A DNA stretch of 64,000 bases from JAAUUE01 sp943370025 (lineage in GTDB: Bacteria; Cyanobacteriota; Cyanobacteriia; Cyanobacteriales; JAAUUE01): NCBI GenBank assembly GCA_943370025.1, contig CALRPI020000012.1, positions 1 through 64,000 of the forward strand, given 5' to 3'. Each line of letters opens with the position of its first letter. The first letter of the stretch is position 1. Made by a program: the position numbers and the translations under genes. Positions 1-9,377 of the stretch are shown here, piece after piece. The notes under the pieces are model-generated. The model saw only the letters and a program-made list of their open reading frames with translations, was not told the DNA's origin and ran no database searches.

Positions 1-48
1 CGGAGGGGGCGCAAAACCAGACCTTCCAGCCACTTTGTAAATGATATC
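1..48. repeat. Family A palindromic repeat, right half
   Basis: The window opens inside a copy of the roughly 82-bp family A element. It shows the right arm: a GGGCGCAAAA stem side, then CAGACCTTCCAGCCACTTTG and TAAATGATATCT. Full copies lie at 5678, 23154, 24212 and 56823. Nothing else is recognisable between this copy and the first gene at 276. Confidence 0.7.
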
Positions 49-275
49 TTATATTAATTTACCAATAATTATAAAGTAAAACCATTGAGTAATAATCATT
101 TCATTACCATAGTCGCCTACTCCACTTCCACTCAACCCAGACCTCGACACCTGACCCAGCTTCCGGAATCAAAAACTCCTCCCCGCCCCTTGGCAAATCG
201 ATCAATATTGCTAGAAATCAAGTCATAATTAACTGATGAGAGCGATCGCACCTAGCCAAATCAGGATAAAAATCT

Positions 276-1646
276 ATGGATATTCCAGCAATTGTCAGAC
301 AACAAAGACACTTTTTTGAGCAGGGAACCCCTAGGAATATAAGTTTCCGCAAGCAACAACTCCAGTTATTACGACAGCTAATTACTGAGAATGAAACCTT
401 AATCCTGAAAGCACTGCAAGCAGACCTCCAGAAGCCTTACCTAGAGGGTTATCAGGCAGAGATAGGGTTGTTACTAGAAGAAATTAAATATACCCTGAAA
501 CATTTGGGAAGCTGGACAAAGCCCCAAAAAATGCCCACTCCCTTGAGCTTGTTTCCTGCCCGATCGCAAATCATCCATCAGCCCTTGGGTGTGGTGCTAA
601 TTATCTCCCCGTGGAATTATCCCTTTCAGTTATTAATTTCCCCCTTAATAGGAGCGATCGCTGCGGGGAATTGCGCCGTCCTCAAACCTTCAGAAATTGC
701 TCCCCATACTTCAGGGCTGATTGCTCAACTAATTCCCCAATACTTTGATGCCCAATATATTGCTGTAGTAGAAGGTGACAAATCAGCAACTCAAACATTA
801 CTTAACCAGAAATTTGACCATATTTTCTTTACTGGCAGTACAGCGATCGGCAAAATTATCATGCAAAAAGCTGCCGAAACCCTAACCTCTGTCACCCTAG
901 AATTAGGTGGCAAAAGTCCCTGTATTGTTGATAAACAGACCCATCTTGATTACACCGCTAAGCGGATTGCTTGGGGCAAATTTATGAATGCTGGACAAAC
1001 CTGTGTTGCCCCAGATTATCTTTTAGTCCACCGAGATATTAAACAAGAACTATTAACCAAAATTCAAGGTTATTTACACGAATTTTATGGTAAAAACCCA
1101 TCTATTAGCAATGATTATCCCCGGATTATTAATGATTTTCATTGGCAAAGATTAGCTAGTTTAATGAAGGCAGGAAAAATCATTACTGGTGGTCAATCTG
1201 ACCAGAGCGATCGCTACATTGCCCCGACAATTATTGACCAAGTAACTTGGGCTGATCCAATCATGCAAGAGGAGATTTTCGGACCGATTCTGCCAGTGTT
1301 GGAGTATACAGAATTAAGTGAAGCGATCGCCCAAGTTAATGCCCATCCCCATCCCCTAGCTCTCTATTTTTTCTCTGATAATTCTCAACATCAACAACAG
1401 GTAATTGACCAAACTATTTCCGGTGGAGTGTGCCTAAATGATACGATTATGCATCTCGCTTCGCCAGAGCTTCCCTTTGGTGGTGTTGGTACCAGTGGCT
1501 TAGGTAGCTATCATGGTAAAGCCAGTTTCACTACCTTCTCCCATGCTAAAAGTATTCTGAATCGATCTTTCCTCCTAGATATTGATTTCCGCTATCCTCC
1601 CTACAACGAAACCAAAATGAAATTATTGAAATTCTTTCTAGGATAA
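276..1646 (+). CDS. Aldehyde dehydrogenase (class 3-like)
   Basis: This is an NAD(P)-dependent aldehyde dehydrogenase that oxidises aldehydes to carboxylates. The 456-residue length matches the short class 3/AldE-type enzymes. SPWNYPF (around residue 111) carries the oxyanion-hole Asn. FFTGSTAIGK is the cofactor-binding loop. LELGGKSP gives the general-base Glu209, and GQTCVAPDY gives the catalytic Cys243. The C-terminus has a hydrophobic and basic tail, as in enzymes that act on fatty or membrane-derived aldehydes. In cyanobacteria such enzymes are linked to fatty-aldehyde and apocarotenal turnover, but the substrate here is not evident. The next gene starts 4 bp downstream on the same strand, so the two are probably cotranscribed. 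Confidence 0.93.
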   Translation: MDIPAIVRQQRHFFEQGTPRNISFRKQQLQLLRQLITENETLILKALQADLQKPYLEGYQAEIGLLLEEIKYTLKHLGSWTKPQKMPTPLSLFPARSQIIHQPLGVVLIISPWNYPFQLLISPLIGAIAAGNCAVLKPSEIAPHTSGLIAQLIPQYFDAQYIAVVEGDKSATQTLLNQKFDHIFFTGSTAIGKIIMQKAAETLTSVTLELGGKSPCIVDKQTHLDYTAKRIAWGKFMNAGQTCVAPDYLLVHRDIKQELLTKIQGYLHEFYGKNPSISNDYPRIINDFHWQRLASLMKAGKIITGGQSDQSDRYIAPTIIDQVTWADPIMQEEIFGPILPVLEYTELSEAIAQVNAHPHPLALYFFSDNSQHQQQVIDQTISGGVCLNDTIMHLASPELPFGGVGTSGLGSYHGKASFTTFSHAKSILNRSFLLDIDFRYPPYNETKMKLLKFFLG

Positions 1647-1650
1647 ATCT

Positions 1651-4041
1651 ATGGTTGCCATCTATTCATTAACCCTATTTATCAGTGCTTTCCTCTTATT
1701 TTGGGTGCAATTATGGGTAGGGAAATTACTCTTACCTCTCCTTGGAGGGGCGCCGGGAGTTTGGAATACCTGCATGGTATTTTTTCAGGCAATATTATTA
1801 TTAGGTTACGGCTATGCCCATATTCTGAGTACCCGTTTAACACCCAGATATCAAGCGATCGTCCACACTTTTTTGATCTTAATTCCCCTCACACTGCTAC
1901 CCTTGGGTTTAACCGTAGGCATCAGTCCTCCGAGTAATAATAATCCCTTAGTTTGGTTGCTAGGAATCCTAATCGTTACTGTGGGCTTGCCAAGTTTAGC
2001 GATCGCCACTACTGCACCCTTAATGCAGCGCTGGTTTGCTATAGTCACCAAAAATAGCGATCCCTATTTTCTTTACAGTGCTAGTAATGTTGGCAGCTTG
2101 CTTAGTTTAGTTAGTTATCCCTTATTTCTAGAAACTAATTTTAGTTTGAGTCAACAAAGTATCCTCTGGGCGATCGGCTATGGAATTTTAGCCGGGTTAA
2201 CAGGAGTTTGTGCGATAGTTTTAGGCAGTTTACCATCTAAAAAAAAGCAGTTCCCAAACCTCTCTATACCATCTCCAGAAGTTATTGAAGAAGCTATTAT
2301 AACTATTGATTTTATCGACACTAAGAATGTCCAGACTATGGGAAATCCTGAATTGAGTGCCTCGACATTCATACCCACAATTATTCCTACCAAAAGTCAA
2401 CAATTGCGTTGGATCGTCTTAGCTTTTCTCCCGGCTAGCTTGCTACTGGGAACTACGACTTATATCACCACCGATATTGCCGCAGTTCCTTTATTTTGGG
2501 CAATTCCCCTAATTGTTTATTTGATAACTTTTATCCTAGCTTTCGCCAAAAATCCTTGGTTTAATCATCAAAAACTTCTGCCTCTACTCCCAGCATTCTT
2601 AACTGCCCTAGTTATTTCTTTCCTGCTCCAGATCATGCGCCCGATCGCACTTCTAGTTCCCCTACACTTACTAGGATTATTCATAGTCAGCTACATCTGC
2701 CATGGAGAATTAGCAAAAGATAGACCAGAGGCAAATTATTTGACTTTGTTTTATTTCTGGATTTCTGTCGGGGGATTGTGTGGCGGAATATTTAATGCGA
2801 TCACTTCCCCTTTGTTATTCACTTCGATTCTCGAATATCCTTTAGTTCTCATGATTAGTTTCTTGTTATTACCCAAGTTAATCGACAAGGATTTAGTAGA
2901 TAAAAATCAACCAACTTTCCGATTTAGTGTGCCTATTAGTCTGGGTTTAATTCTTGCTACCCTAGCTATCGGATTTACCCTCCGTTTTGTCTGGTTAGAT
3001 TGGCTAGGAATTGCCCTAGTCATGGGGATTTGGGTAGGAGTTTATCAAGCTTTTAATTTAAGTAAAATCCGCTTAGTTGTAGGTATATTAATCTTTAGTT
3101 TGATGGGGCAGTTTTCCTTGACTACTATGGGGAAGGTCTTGGTGAGCGATCGCAGTTTTTTCGGAGTCTATCGAGTCGTGAGTCAACAGCAGGGACGATA
3201 CTATAGTTTATTTCATGGCACAACTCTGCACGGGAAACAAAGTCGTGATCAAAAAAATCAACTAGAACCATTAACTTATTTTTCTCGATCTGGCCCGATC
3301 GGGCAAGTTTTTAGTTATATCTCTAGCAAAACCGCCCCTAAGTCATCAGATAAATTATCAGATCAACCAACTCATATAGCTGTTTTAGGTTTAGGAGTGG
3401 GAACCCTTGCTAGCTATGCTCGATCGGGGCAGGAATGGATTTTCTATGAAATCGATCCGGCAGTGGTGAAAATTGCTACTAATCCCGAATATTTTAGTTT
3501 CCTGACAGATAATTTACAGAATCCAGCTAACCCGATCAAGCATCAAATTATCCTTGGTGATGGTAGATTGCAACTAGCAAGAGCTAACGATAATTATTAT
3601 GATTTACTCATCATGGATGCCTTTAGTTCTGATGCGATTCCTACCCACTTAGTCACCCTAGAAGCAATCCAGCTATACCTGCAAAAACTCAAAGACAATG
3701 GCATTATTGCCATTAATATTTCCAACCGTTTTATTAACCTAGAACCAATATTAACGAATTTATCTCAACAACTAAAATTAGTCAGCTATAGCCAGATCGA
3801 TCGTACCATCTCACCTGAACAAAAAATCCAAGGAAAAACTGCTTCCCAGTGGATAATCTTAGCTAAAACTCCCGAATCTTTAGGCACTTTAATCTCTGAT
3901 TCTCGCTGGCATAATTCTAATAAAATGGCTAGTAAGACTAATTCAAAACCTACAGTTTGGACTGATGACTTTTCAGATATTTGGCAAGTTCTCAAATTCA
4001 ACCATTTCACCAGTGAAAATAGCCTAGAAAATCAAGACTAG
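1651..4041 (+). CDS. Multi-spanning membrane protein fused to a spermidine synthase-like domain
   Basis: The protein has 796 residues. Roughly residues 1-500 form many hydrophobic segments. A soluble loop lies around residues 195-250, between two groups of helices. The C-terminal third is a Rossmann domain of the spermidine synthase/methyltransferase type: AVLGLGVGTLASYAR as glycine loop, YEIDP as the acidic residue ending strand 2, GDGR, and MDAFSSDAIP. This matches the known architecture of fused spermidine synthase-like membrane proteins, whose substrates are mostly unknown. True aminopropyltransferase activity cannot be inferred. It follows the aldehyde dehydrogenase by 4 bp. The ATG at 1651 lies directly after that gene's stop codon. 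Confidence 0.85.
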   Translation: MVAIYSLTLFISAFLLFWVQLWVGKLLLPLLGGAPGVWNTCMVFFQAILLLGYGYAHILSTRLTPRYQAIVHTFLILIPLTLLPLGLTVGISPPSNNNPLVWLLGILIVTVGLPSLAIATTAPLMQRWFAIVTKNSDPYFLYSASNVGSLLSLVSYPLFLETNFSLSQQSILWAIGYGILAGLTGVCAIVLGSLPSKKKQFPNLSIPSPEVIEEAIITIDFIDTKNVQTMGNPELSASTFIPTIIPTKSQQLRWIVLAFLPASLLLGTTTYITTDIAAVPLFWAIPLIVYLITFILAFAKNPWFNHQKLLPLLPAFLTALVISFLLQIMRPIALLVPLHLLGLFIVSYICHGELAKDRPEANYLTLFYFWISVGGLCGGIFNAITSPLLFTSILEYPLVLMISFLLLPKLIDKDLVDKNQPTFRFSVPISLGLILATLAIGFTLRFVWLDWLGIALVMGIWVGVYQAFNLSKIRLVVGILIFSLMGQFSLTTMGKVLVSDRSFFGVYRVVSQQQGRYYSLFHGTTLHGKQSRDQKNQLEPLTYFSRSGPIGQVFSYISSKTAPKSSDKLSDQPTHIAVLGLGVGTLASYARSGQEWIFYEIDPAVVKIATNPEYFSFLTDNLQNPANPIKHQIILGDGRLQLARANDNYYDLLIMDAFSSDAIPTHLVTLEAIQLYLQKLKDNGIIAINISNRFINLEPILTNLSQQLKLVSYSQIDRTISPEQKIQGKTASQWIILAKTPESLGTLISDSRWHNSNKMASKTNSKPTVWTDDFSDIWQVLKFNHFTSENSLENQD

Positions 4042-4050
4042 GCTTGGTTT
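4021..4050 (+). terminator. Putative intrinsic terminator overlapping the stop codon
   Basis: AGCCTAG at 4021-4027 pairs with CTAGGCT at 4038-4044 across a 10-nt loop and is followed by TGGTTTT. The right arm contains the TAG stop of the upstream gene. The short stem and interrupted T-tract make this a moderate prediction. Confidence 0.4.
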
Positions 4051-4076
4051 TCTATGTGGGCTGAGTGCGGATAAGA

Positions 4077-4140
4077 CGAGGACTGAGAGAAATCGAAGTC
4101 CGGCTCTATAGGGCTGATTTCGACTTCTCTCAACCAGCCT
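4077..4140. repeat. Family D palindromic module (GAGGACTGAG..GTCGAAGTCC)
   Basis: GAGGACTGAG, AATCGAAGTCCGGCTC, then GGGCTGATTTCGACTTCTCTCAACCAGCCT. The two halves are imperfect inverted repeats around GTCGAAGTC/GACTTCGAC. Related modules occur at about 14034, 47691-48016 and 60128. This copy sits between convergent genes. Confidence 0.7.
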
Positions 4141-4141
4141 T

Positions 4142-4163
4142 ATACCATTTTGCAAAATGGTAT
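4142..4163. terminator. Perfect 22-bp palindrome between convergent genes
   Basis: ATACCATTTTGC pairs with its own complement GCAAAATGGTAT with no loop. The palindrome touches the stop codon of the minus-strand methyltransferase and lies between convergent genes, so it could work as a bidirectional terminator. It could also simply be the end of the adjoining repeat. Confidence 0.4.
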
Positions 4164-4894
4164 TAGAGCTTTTCAGCAACAATACAAATCATGCCATTAA
4201 TTGTCTCATTCCGAACAATTTCTAATCCTACTTTTTTTAGCTGGTCACAAACCCAGTTTTTATTAATGCGTAACTTTGGATAAGAACTTGTACTTAGCGT
4301 CCAGCGATCATCCTCTTTTTGATAAATGAGATCGTAGACTTCTACAACATCTTCACGGTACTCCAAAAAACAAGTAAGAATGGTAGACTCATCGCTCTGG
4401 ACAGGAATAAAACGTCTTGTTCCCTGCGGCTCCACAGAAACATAGTCACGGAAGGTTAAAATCAATTTTCCATTGGTTGCTAACGCATTCTCAACATACA
4501 AAAGTAAAGACTGAACTGCATTGAGTGACTCTAAATGGGTCAATGTGTCGCCCATGCAAACGATAACTTGTGCTTGCTCATCAACATACTTAGAGAAATT
4601 CAAAATATCATCATGGACGGTTTGGATAGAAATAAATTTTGCCCGATCGTTCAATTCAGACAAGAGCGTTGCACAGAAATCAACAGCAATCACTGAAAAG
4701 CCTAGTTCTGCTAGGGGAATGGATTGAAATCCTGTCCCCGCTCCTAAATCAACAGCTAACCCTCTTGAATGTGAGTCAAGCTGAAGATAGCGAAAAAGTT
4801 CGTGATTGCGGTTGATTGCAGCTTCTGGGGTTCCTGCCATCCAACTGTAAATCGAAGCCAGTTGCTGGTCATAGTGGTCTTTTGCTGTATTCAT
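4163..4894 (-). CDS. Class I SAM-dependent methyltransferase
   Basis: The 243-residue protein has one Rossmann methyltransferase domain. Motif I is VDLGAGTGFQSIPLAELG (around residue 50), followed by VIAVDFC with the ribose-binding acidic residue and CMGDTLTHLES around residue 115. The substrate is unknown. It is the last gene of the long minus-strand glycan cluster, about 150 bp beyond rfbC, so O- or N-methylation of a sugar is possible. It may equally be an independent gene. The ATG at 4894 is the first start that gives a complete N-terminal helix before motif I. Confidence 0.88.
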   Translation of the reverse strand: MNTAKDHYDQQLASIYSWMAGTPEAAINRNHELFRYLQLDSHSRGLAVDLGAGTGFQSIPLAELGFSVIAVDFCATLLSELNDRAKFISIQTVHDDILNFSKYVDEQAQVIVCMGDTLTHLESLNAVQSLLLYVENALATNGKLILTFRDYVSVEPQGTRRFIPVQSDESTILTCFLEYREDVVEVYDLIYQKEDDRWTLSTSSYPKLRINKNWVCDQLKKVGLEIVRNETINGMICIVAEKL

Positions 4895-5045
4895 TTTTTA
4901 GATGCGACGATTTGACAATAGTTTAGACTAACCTGAGTTTGACAGTTTCTCCAATCCTGATGAGAAGCAAATTATTTTTTCCTGAATTTCAATTTGGCAA
5001 CAAAGCTATCAGATTTTTATGGGTTTCCATTGAACTCATATTTTA

Positions 5046-5591
5046 CTAAGGAAATAGTTCTGCTGTTTTTAAGGGGGAAGCATTTTGATCCTTAGCAGAT
5101 AAGATTGGTTCCCCTTGAAGTTGCCAATCTATAGCGAGGTCAGCGTCATTCCAGAGAATAGCCCGATCGTACTCTGGAGCATAATAATTGGTGGCTTTGT
5201 AAAGAACTTCTGCTACTTCAGAAAATACTACAAAGCCATGACCAAAACCGGGGGGTATCCACAATTGTCGCTTATTAGTTGCGCTTAAAATACAGCCGAC
5301 GGATTTGCCAAAAGTAGGCGAACTCTGGCGCAAATCCACCGCCACATCCAGAATTTCTCCTACCACAGCCCGGACTAATTTACCTTGAACCTCTTTGACT
5401 TGATAGTGCAAACCCCGCAACACATTCCGGATCGATCGAGAATGGTTATCCTGCACAAATTCCATATCTAACCCAGTCTTTTCTTGAAATCTCCGATGAT
5501 TATAACTTTCCAGAAAAAAGCCTCGATCGTCCCCAAAAACCTGCGGTTCAATAATTAATACTTCTGGAATTGGTGTAAATATAATTTGCAT
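5046..5591 (-). CDS. rfbC: dTDP-4-dehydrorhamnose 3,5-epimerase
   Basis: RmlC/RfbC epimerises dTDP-4-keto-6-deoxyglucose at C3 and C5 on the route to dTDP-L-rhamnose. The 181-residue length is normal. GDDRGFFLESYN (around residue 20) is the family signature. RGLHYQ gives the catalytic His62, and WIPPGFGHGFVV is the cupin core. LYKATNYY carries Tyr131, the expected general acid. No rfbA, rfbB or rfbD is present in the window, so rhamnose synthesis must be completed elsewhere. Its place behind two GT2 genes suggests that the exported glycan contains rhamnose or a related 6-deoxyhexose. Confidence 0.95.
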   Translation of the reverse strand: MQIIFTPIPEVLIIEPQVFGDDRGFFLESYNHRRFQEKTGLDMEFVQDNHSRSIRNVLRGLHYQVKEVQGKLVRAVVGEILDVAVDLRQSSPTFGKSVGCILSATNKRQLWIPPGFGHGFVVFSEVAEVLYKATNYYAPEYDRAILWNDADLAIDWQLQGEPILSAKDQNASPLKTAELFP

Positions 5592-5677
5592 AATATTTCT
5601 TCTAAAATTACCTGATTATAGATTGAGTAAAAGCATCTCTTGCAATACAAAAAATACTCTTATTTTTTGGACTTATC

Positions 5678-5759
5678 AGAGGCTATTTATAAAGTTTAAT
5701 TTTTCGTCCCCGGCGGGGACGAAAAATTAAACCTCCTAGCAACTTTACAAATGATCTCT
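5678..5759. repeat. Family A repeat supplying the C-terminus of a GT2 gene
   Basis: A complete copy: AGAGGCTATTTATAAAGTTT, then stem TTTTTCGTCCCCG and CGGGGACGAAAAA, then the right arm CTCCTAGCAACTTTACAAATG ending in ATCTCT. The outer ends are imperfect inverted repeats (AGAGG..CTCT). It runs 15 bp into the downstream minus-strand gene and supplies its stop and last four codons (Arg-Asp-His-Leu). Confidence 0.8.
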
Positions 5760-7643
5760 CATTGGTTTCTGAACATAAACTCGGCGATGAACTTCTAAAT
5801 TCACACAAATTGGTTTAACAAAATCCCAATGGGTAGAGGCTAAAGATAAATTGGGATTGTAGTAGGGATCGCCCGTTTGGATAAATTCCCGCCATCGAGT
5901 GACAAACAACAGGGAATCCTCTGGATGAGGGTCATCACCGCTACTTTTACCCCGCGAGTAGGATTCATGGTGAATCAGGGCAGCTTGGGAGCAAAATATC
6001 ACCCGATAGCCAGCCTCTCTGGTGCGGAGGCACAAATCTACGTCCCCAAACCCCACCGCTAGTTTCTCATCAAATCCCGCCACTTGCTCAAAAGCATCCC
6101 GCCGCATCAACAAACAAGCCGCCGTTACCGCCGACATTTCCTTATTCACAAACAATGCCCCAATATAGCCGGGGCAGAGAGTGCCATCGGGCTGAGAATT
6201 GAGCATAAACTTGCCGTAGTGTTCCGCCGCCCCAAACATCCCCACTTCCACCCCAGCGTGCTGGAGGATAGTTCGATCGGGATACAGCAACTTTGCCCCA
6301 ACAATCCCCACATCTGGCTGCTGCCCTAGTTCCACCATCCGCTCCAACCAATCTATGTGGATGGCTTCAATATCGTTGTTGCAAAATAAATAGTGGCTAT
6401 ATCTTGATCGATCGATCTGATTCACCGCCCAATTATTAATAGCTGAAAAATTAAATATGCCCTTGTAATGTAGAACTTTATGTTCATTCATTAAAGATTT
6501 AAAATATTTAATAGACTCTGGATCATCAGAATCATGATCAATCAGAATAATATCGTAGGCAATATGTTTAATAGTCTGTTGCAAACTATCAATACATTGA
6601 CGAACTAATGCACCATGATTCTTAGTGGGAATAATAATCGCCACCCGTTGCTGAGGCTGCAATTTATACCTAACTTGAAAGTAGTTAAAACTTACTCCAT
6701 CCTCTACTTGAGCTAATTCTTGACAGCGATCTAAATGTGCTTGCAAAATCTGTTTAGATACATCCATTACTTGCTGCATTTTCCGAGAACCAGTGCTAGT
6801 ACTATGAATTCGCCAGAGATAAATAACTTGAGGAATATGCACTATAGTGCTTGATTGCTCGACTGCTCGGAGAATCAGGTCATAATCCTGAGAAATTTCT
6901 AAATTGGGATTAAATCCGCCAATCTTTCTTAATAAATCTGTCCTAAAACCAACAAAATGAATGATATAGGGATGCGATCGCAAATACTCCAAGGAAAACA
7001 TGGGGCGATAGGTGAAAGTGTTGATTTTTCCTTGGGCATCCATGATTGCCTCATCGGAATAAATCATGTCTGGATCATCACCAATGATTGCTTCAGCCAC
7101 CCGGAATAGAGCTTCTTCCGTAATCAGATCATCATGATCCATCAGCATCACAAATTCTCCAGTTACTAACTCCAGTGCCTGATTAGACACAAGGGCAACG
7201 CCACTATTTTTTGTCAGAAAATGCACTTTAATCCGATCATCTTGAGCAGCATATTCCTGAAGGATTTTCTGGACATGGGGAGATGGAGAAGCATCATCAA
7301 CAATACATAATTCCCAGTTGGGATATAGCTGCGATCGCACCGAAGCGATCGCTTCTCTTAGCCATTTCTCTGGAGTATTATAAACAGGAATAATTATAGA
7401 GATTTTCGGTTGATAACTGAATTGACCAATTTTCTTTTTGATCATCGGAGCTATTCGCCGTGAGAATTTGCGCCGACTAGCTAACCAAATAGAATTATTA
7501 TTTAAGAAATATTCATAGTAATAATATCTAACTTTAATATTGATAGAGTTATTAATAGCTGCGATTCCTCCCCGCCGCCAAACCCGATATACTTTCTTGA
7601 GTATTCGGGGTATAAATAGCACCACATCCCTAAGTTTCTTCAT
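5745..7643 (-). CDS. Tandem-domain GT2 glycosyltransferase
   Basis: A cytoplasmic 632-residue protein with two GT-A glycosyltransferase family 2 domains. The first starts around residue 82 (ISIIIPVYNTPEKWL, CIVDDASPSP, LMDHDDL, SDEAIMD, GFNPNLEISQDYDL). The second starts around residue 330 (VAIIIPTKNHGALV, ILIDHDSDD, FCNNDIEA, ACLLMRRDAF, FGDVDLCLRTREAG). Each carries a nucleotide-sugar-binding Asp and a DxD-like site, so the protein can probably add two sugars in one pass, as in other rhamnan or O-antigen synthases. The last four codons and the stop come from a family A repeat, so the original C-terminus may have been replaced. Confidence 0.9.
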   Translation of the reverse strand: MKKLRDVVLFIPRILKKVYRVWRRGGIAAINNSINIKVRYYYYEYFLNNNSIWLASRRKFSRRIAPMIKKKIGQFSYQPKISIIIPVYNTPEKWLREAIASVRSQLYPNWELCIVDDASPSPHVQKILQEYAAQDDRIKVHFLTKNSGVALVSNQALELVTGEFVMLMDHDDLITEEALFRVAEAIIGDDPDMIYSDEAIMDAQGKINTFTYRPMFSLEYLRSHPYIIHFVGFRTDLLRKIGGFNPNLEISQDYDLILRAVEQSSTIVHIPQVIYLWRIHSTSTGSRKMQQVMDVSKQILQAHLDRCQELAQVEDGVSFNYFQVRYKLQPQQRVAIIIPTKNHGALVRQCIDSLQQTIKHIAYDIILIDHDSDDPESIKYFKSLMNEHKVLHYKGIFNFSAINNWAVNQIDRSRYSHYLFCNNDIEAIHIDWLERMVELGQQPDVGIVGAKLLYPDRTILQHAGVEVGMFGAAEHYGKFMLNSQPDGTLCPGYIGALFVNKEMSAVTAACLLMRRDAFEQVAGFDEKLAVGFGDVDLCLRTREAGYRVIFCSQAALIHHESYSRGKSSGDDPHPEDSLLFVTRWREFIQTGDPYYNPNLSLASTHWDFVKPICVNLEVHRRVYVQKPMRDHL

Positions 7644-7722
7644 TAATTACTATTGTTCGTTAGTATTCTTAACAAGGTAATGATTTGGAGATAAAATTTT
7701 CATCACATTGCGGTGGACATCT

Positions 7723-9312
7723 TTACGATTTAGAACTATCAGCCTTTCTGAGAATGACAATAAACTCCATCCCATTTTTCTGAACTAGTTCAATTTCAAA
7801 ATCCATTGATAATTGCTGTTTGCTATATAAAAGCAATTCTAAAAATTCAACTTGAGTCCAGACATGAAAGTGAATACTATAATCAATTTCCACTAAATGT
7901 TTGACGTGCTTTTCTATCTGCTCTTCAGGAACTTTATTGACTAATCTAGCCCATTCTGCAAAGTGGCTGAGCTTGGACGATTCTGCCCCATGATGATATT
8001 CCTGAACTAAATGATCAAGGGTGGTCACTGGTCGATCGCAATCAAAGGTATACCGCTTATCTGGCACTGCGAGGTAGAGAATTCCCTCCAGTTTCAAGAC
8101 TCGCAAATGGTTCTCGATCGTCCTCAGCGGATTTTGGCAATGTTCAATCATATGATTCGCAATCACAAAATCTTGAGAGTTATCCGCGATCGATAACAGT
8201 GATTCTCCATCATCGATAATATCAACTTCCACCAAAGGGCTATTTGCCAGTTCTGGATATTGTTTTCTGAGGTCAGTCACCGATAGGCGATCGACATAGC
8301 GCACCCTCGCCTGTTCTGGCACTATTAAGGGAGAATGTAAAGCTCCTACCTCAATCCCATCTCCAGATAAATAGGTATCAGCAACATGCTTGCGGGTTAT
8401 ATGAAAATCTATTTCTGGTTTGTGATTTTCTTCTACTGAATCAGACTTTTTTTTTGCTGTTTCTGGAGGTTTTTCTAAAGGTGTTTCTAGAGATACTGGA
8501 GTTGATTTGCCTGAGCGAATAGCAGTAATGGCAAAAGAGGGACCATTAGGATGATTTGGTTGATCAAAATTGATGCGTAGATCATCAAATCCAAAGTAGC
8601 GGAGACAATCTAAAATATCTTGACGAGTCATCCAATAGCTAATGGGGGCATTGCCACCACAAAAACCCGACCACCCTAAAGCTGTTTTATATTCTTGGCG
8701 ATATAGTTGATGCTTAAATCCTTGGTATTCTCCTTGAATTGGCTCACTAAACTTGTGGGATAAATTGGGATCAGCAGAAATTATTTTGTGGTCATAGTAG
8801 TGTGTCCAAAGAAAAATATATTGAGTACAACGACTAGTTAAAAGAGCAATTAATTCGGCTGGTTTTTGCATATGATACAGAACACCACTGGCAATACAAG
8901 CTTCAAAAGATGCGCCTTTTTGTCCTAGGTATTCCATAAAATCTCCACAGAGAAAATTTGCTTTCTGGAGTTTTAATAATTCTTTGACCACTAAACATTT
9001 AAGATAGGAGCGAGTATTAGCTTCGATCGCCGTAATTGCATCTGCTCCAGATTTCTCTAACAAATAGGTATGCCCCCCTTCCAGAGGTCCCAATTCCAGG
9101 ATAGATTTTCCGGTAACTCCGCCAATTTCTGCGATGAACCATTTGATCCGAGGATCGTCAAATAGTAGAGCCGATCCTGCTGATAAATTATGGAAAGGTG
9201 GTGGTAGTTTGGAAGACCATTCTCCTTGAAAAATATCCAGAGCATTTTGTGGGTCTGGGGCAGATTTAATATAACTATCTAAGATAAAAGAAGTGGTTTC
9301 TGGTGATGACAT
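7723..9312 (-). CDS. Protein with two SAM-dependent methyltransferase domains
   Basis: The 529-residue protein holds two Rossmann methyltransferase domains. The first, around residues 60-260, has SILELGPLEGGHTYLLE and IASGVLYHMQKP. A Lys/Glu/Pro-rich linker covers residues 272-300. The second, around residues 305-520, has GDGIEVGALHSPL, VRYVDRL and IANHMIEHCQNPL. The two are not close copies: motif I is GPLEGG in one and GALHSP in the other. It lies between two GT2 genes in the glycan cluster. Sugar O-methylation of the growing chain is a reasonable inference; the acceptor is unknown. Confidence 0.85.
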   Translation of the reverse strand: MSSPETTSFILDSYIKSAPDPQNALDIFQGEWSSKLPPPFHNLSAGSALLFDDPRIKWFIAEIGGVTGKSILELGPLEGGHTYLLEKSGADAITAIEANTRSYLKCLVVKELLKLQKANFLCGDFMEYLGQKGASFEACIASGVLYHMQKPAELIALLTSRCTQYIFLWTHYYDHKIISADPNLSHKFSEPIQGEYQGFKHQLYRQEYKTALGWSGFCGGNAPISYWMTRQDILDCLRYFGFDDLRINFDQPNHPNGPSFAITAIRSGKSTPVSLETPLEKPPETAKKKSDSVEENHKPEIDFHITRKHVADTYLSGDGIEVGALHSPLIVPEQARVRYVDRLSVTDLRKQYPELANSPLVEVDIIDDGESLLSIADNSQDFVIANHMIEHCQNPLRTIENHLRVLKLEGILYLAVPDKRYTFDCDRPVTTLDHLVQEYHHGAESSKLSHFAEWARLVNKVPEEQIEKHVKHLVEIDYSIHFHVWTQVEFLELLLYSKQQLSMDFEIELVQKNGMEFIVILRKADSSKS

Positions 9313-9330
9313 AGGCTCAGGTAAGTTTTA

Positions 9331-9367
9331 GTTTGTGTGTGGGCGGCGATGCCGCCCACACACAAAC
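9331..9367. repeat. Family C palindrome with a 17-bp stem
   Basis: GTTTGTGTGTGGGCGGC at 9331-9347 pairs perfectly with 9351-9367 across a 3-nt loop, followed by TATTGTA. It sits between the methyltransferase and GT2 genes of the minus-strand cluster and could act as a transcription attenuator. A nearly identical arm pair lies at 35754-35791, and related longer copies at 56914 and 60365. Confidence 0.8.
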
Positions 9368-9377
9368 TATTGTATTT

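Noticed and set aside
4895..5045. Additional family E fragment
   Set aside because: TTTCAATTTGGCAACAAAG resembles part of the family E interior, but the ends and the rest do not match, so I do not call it.
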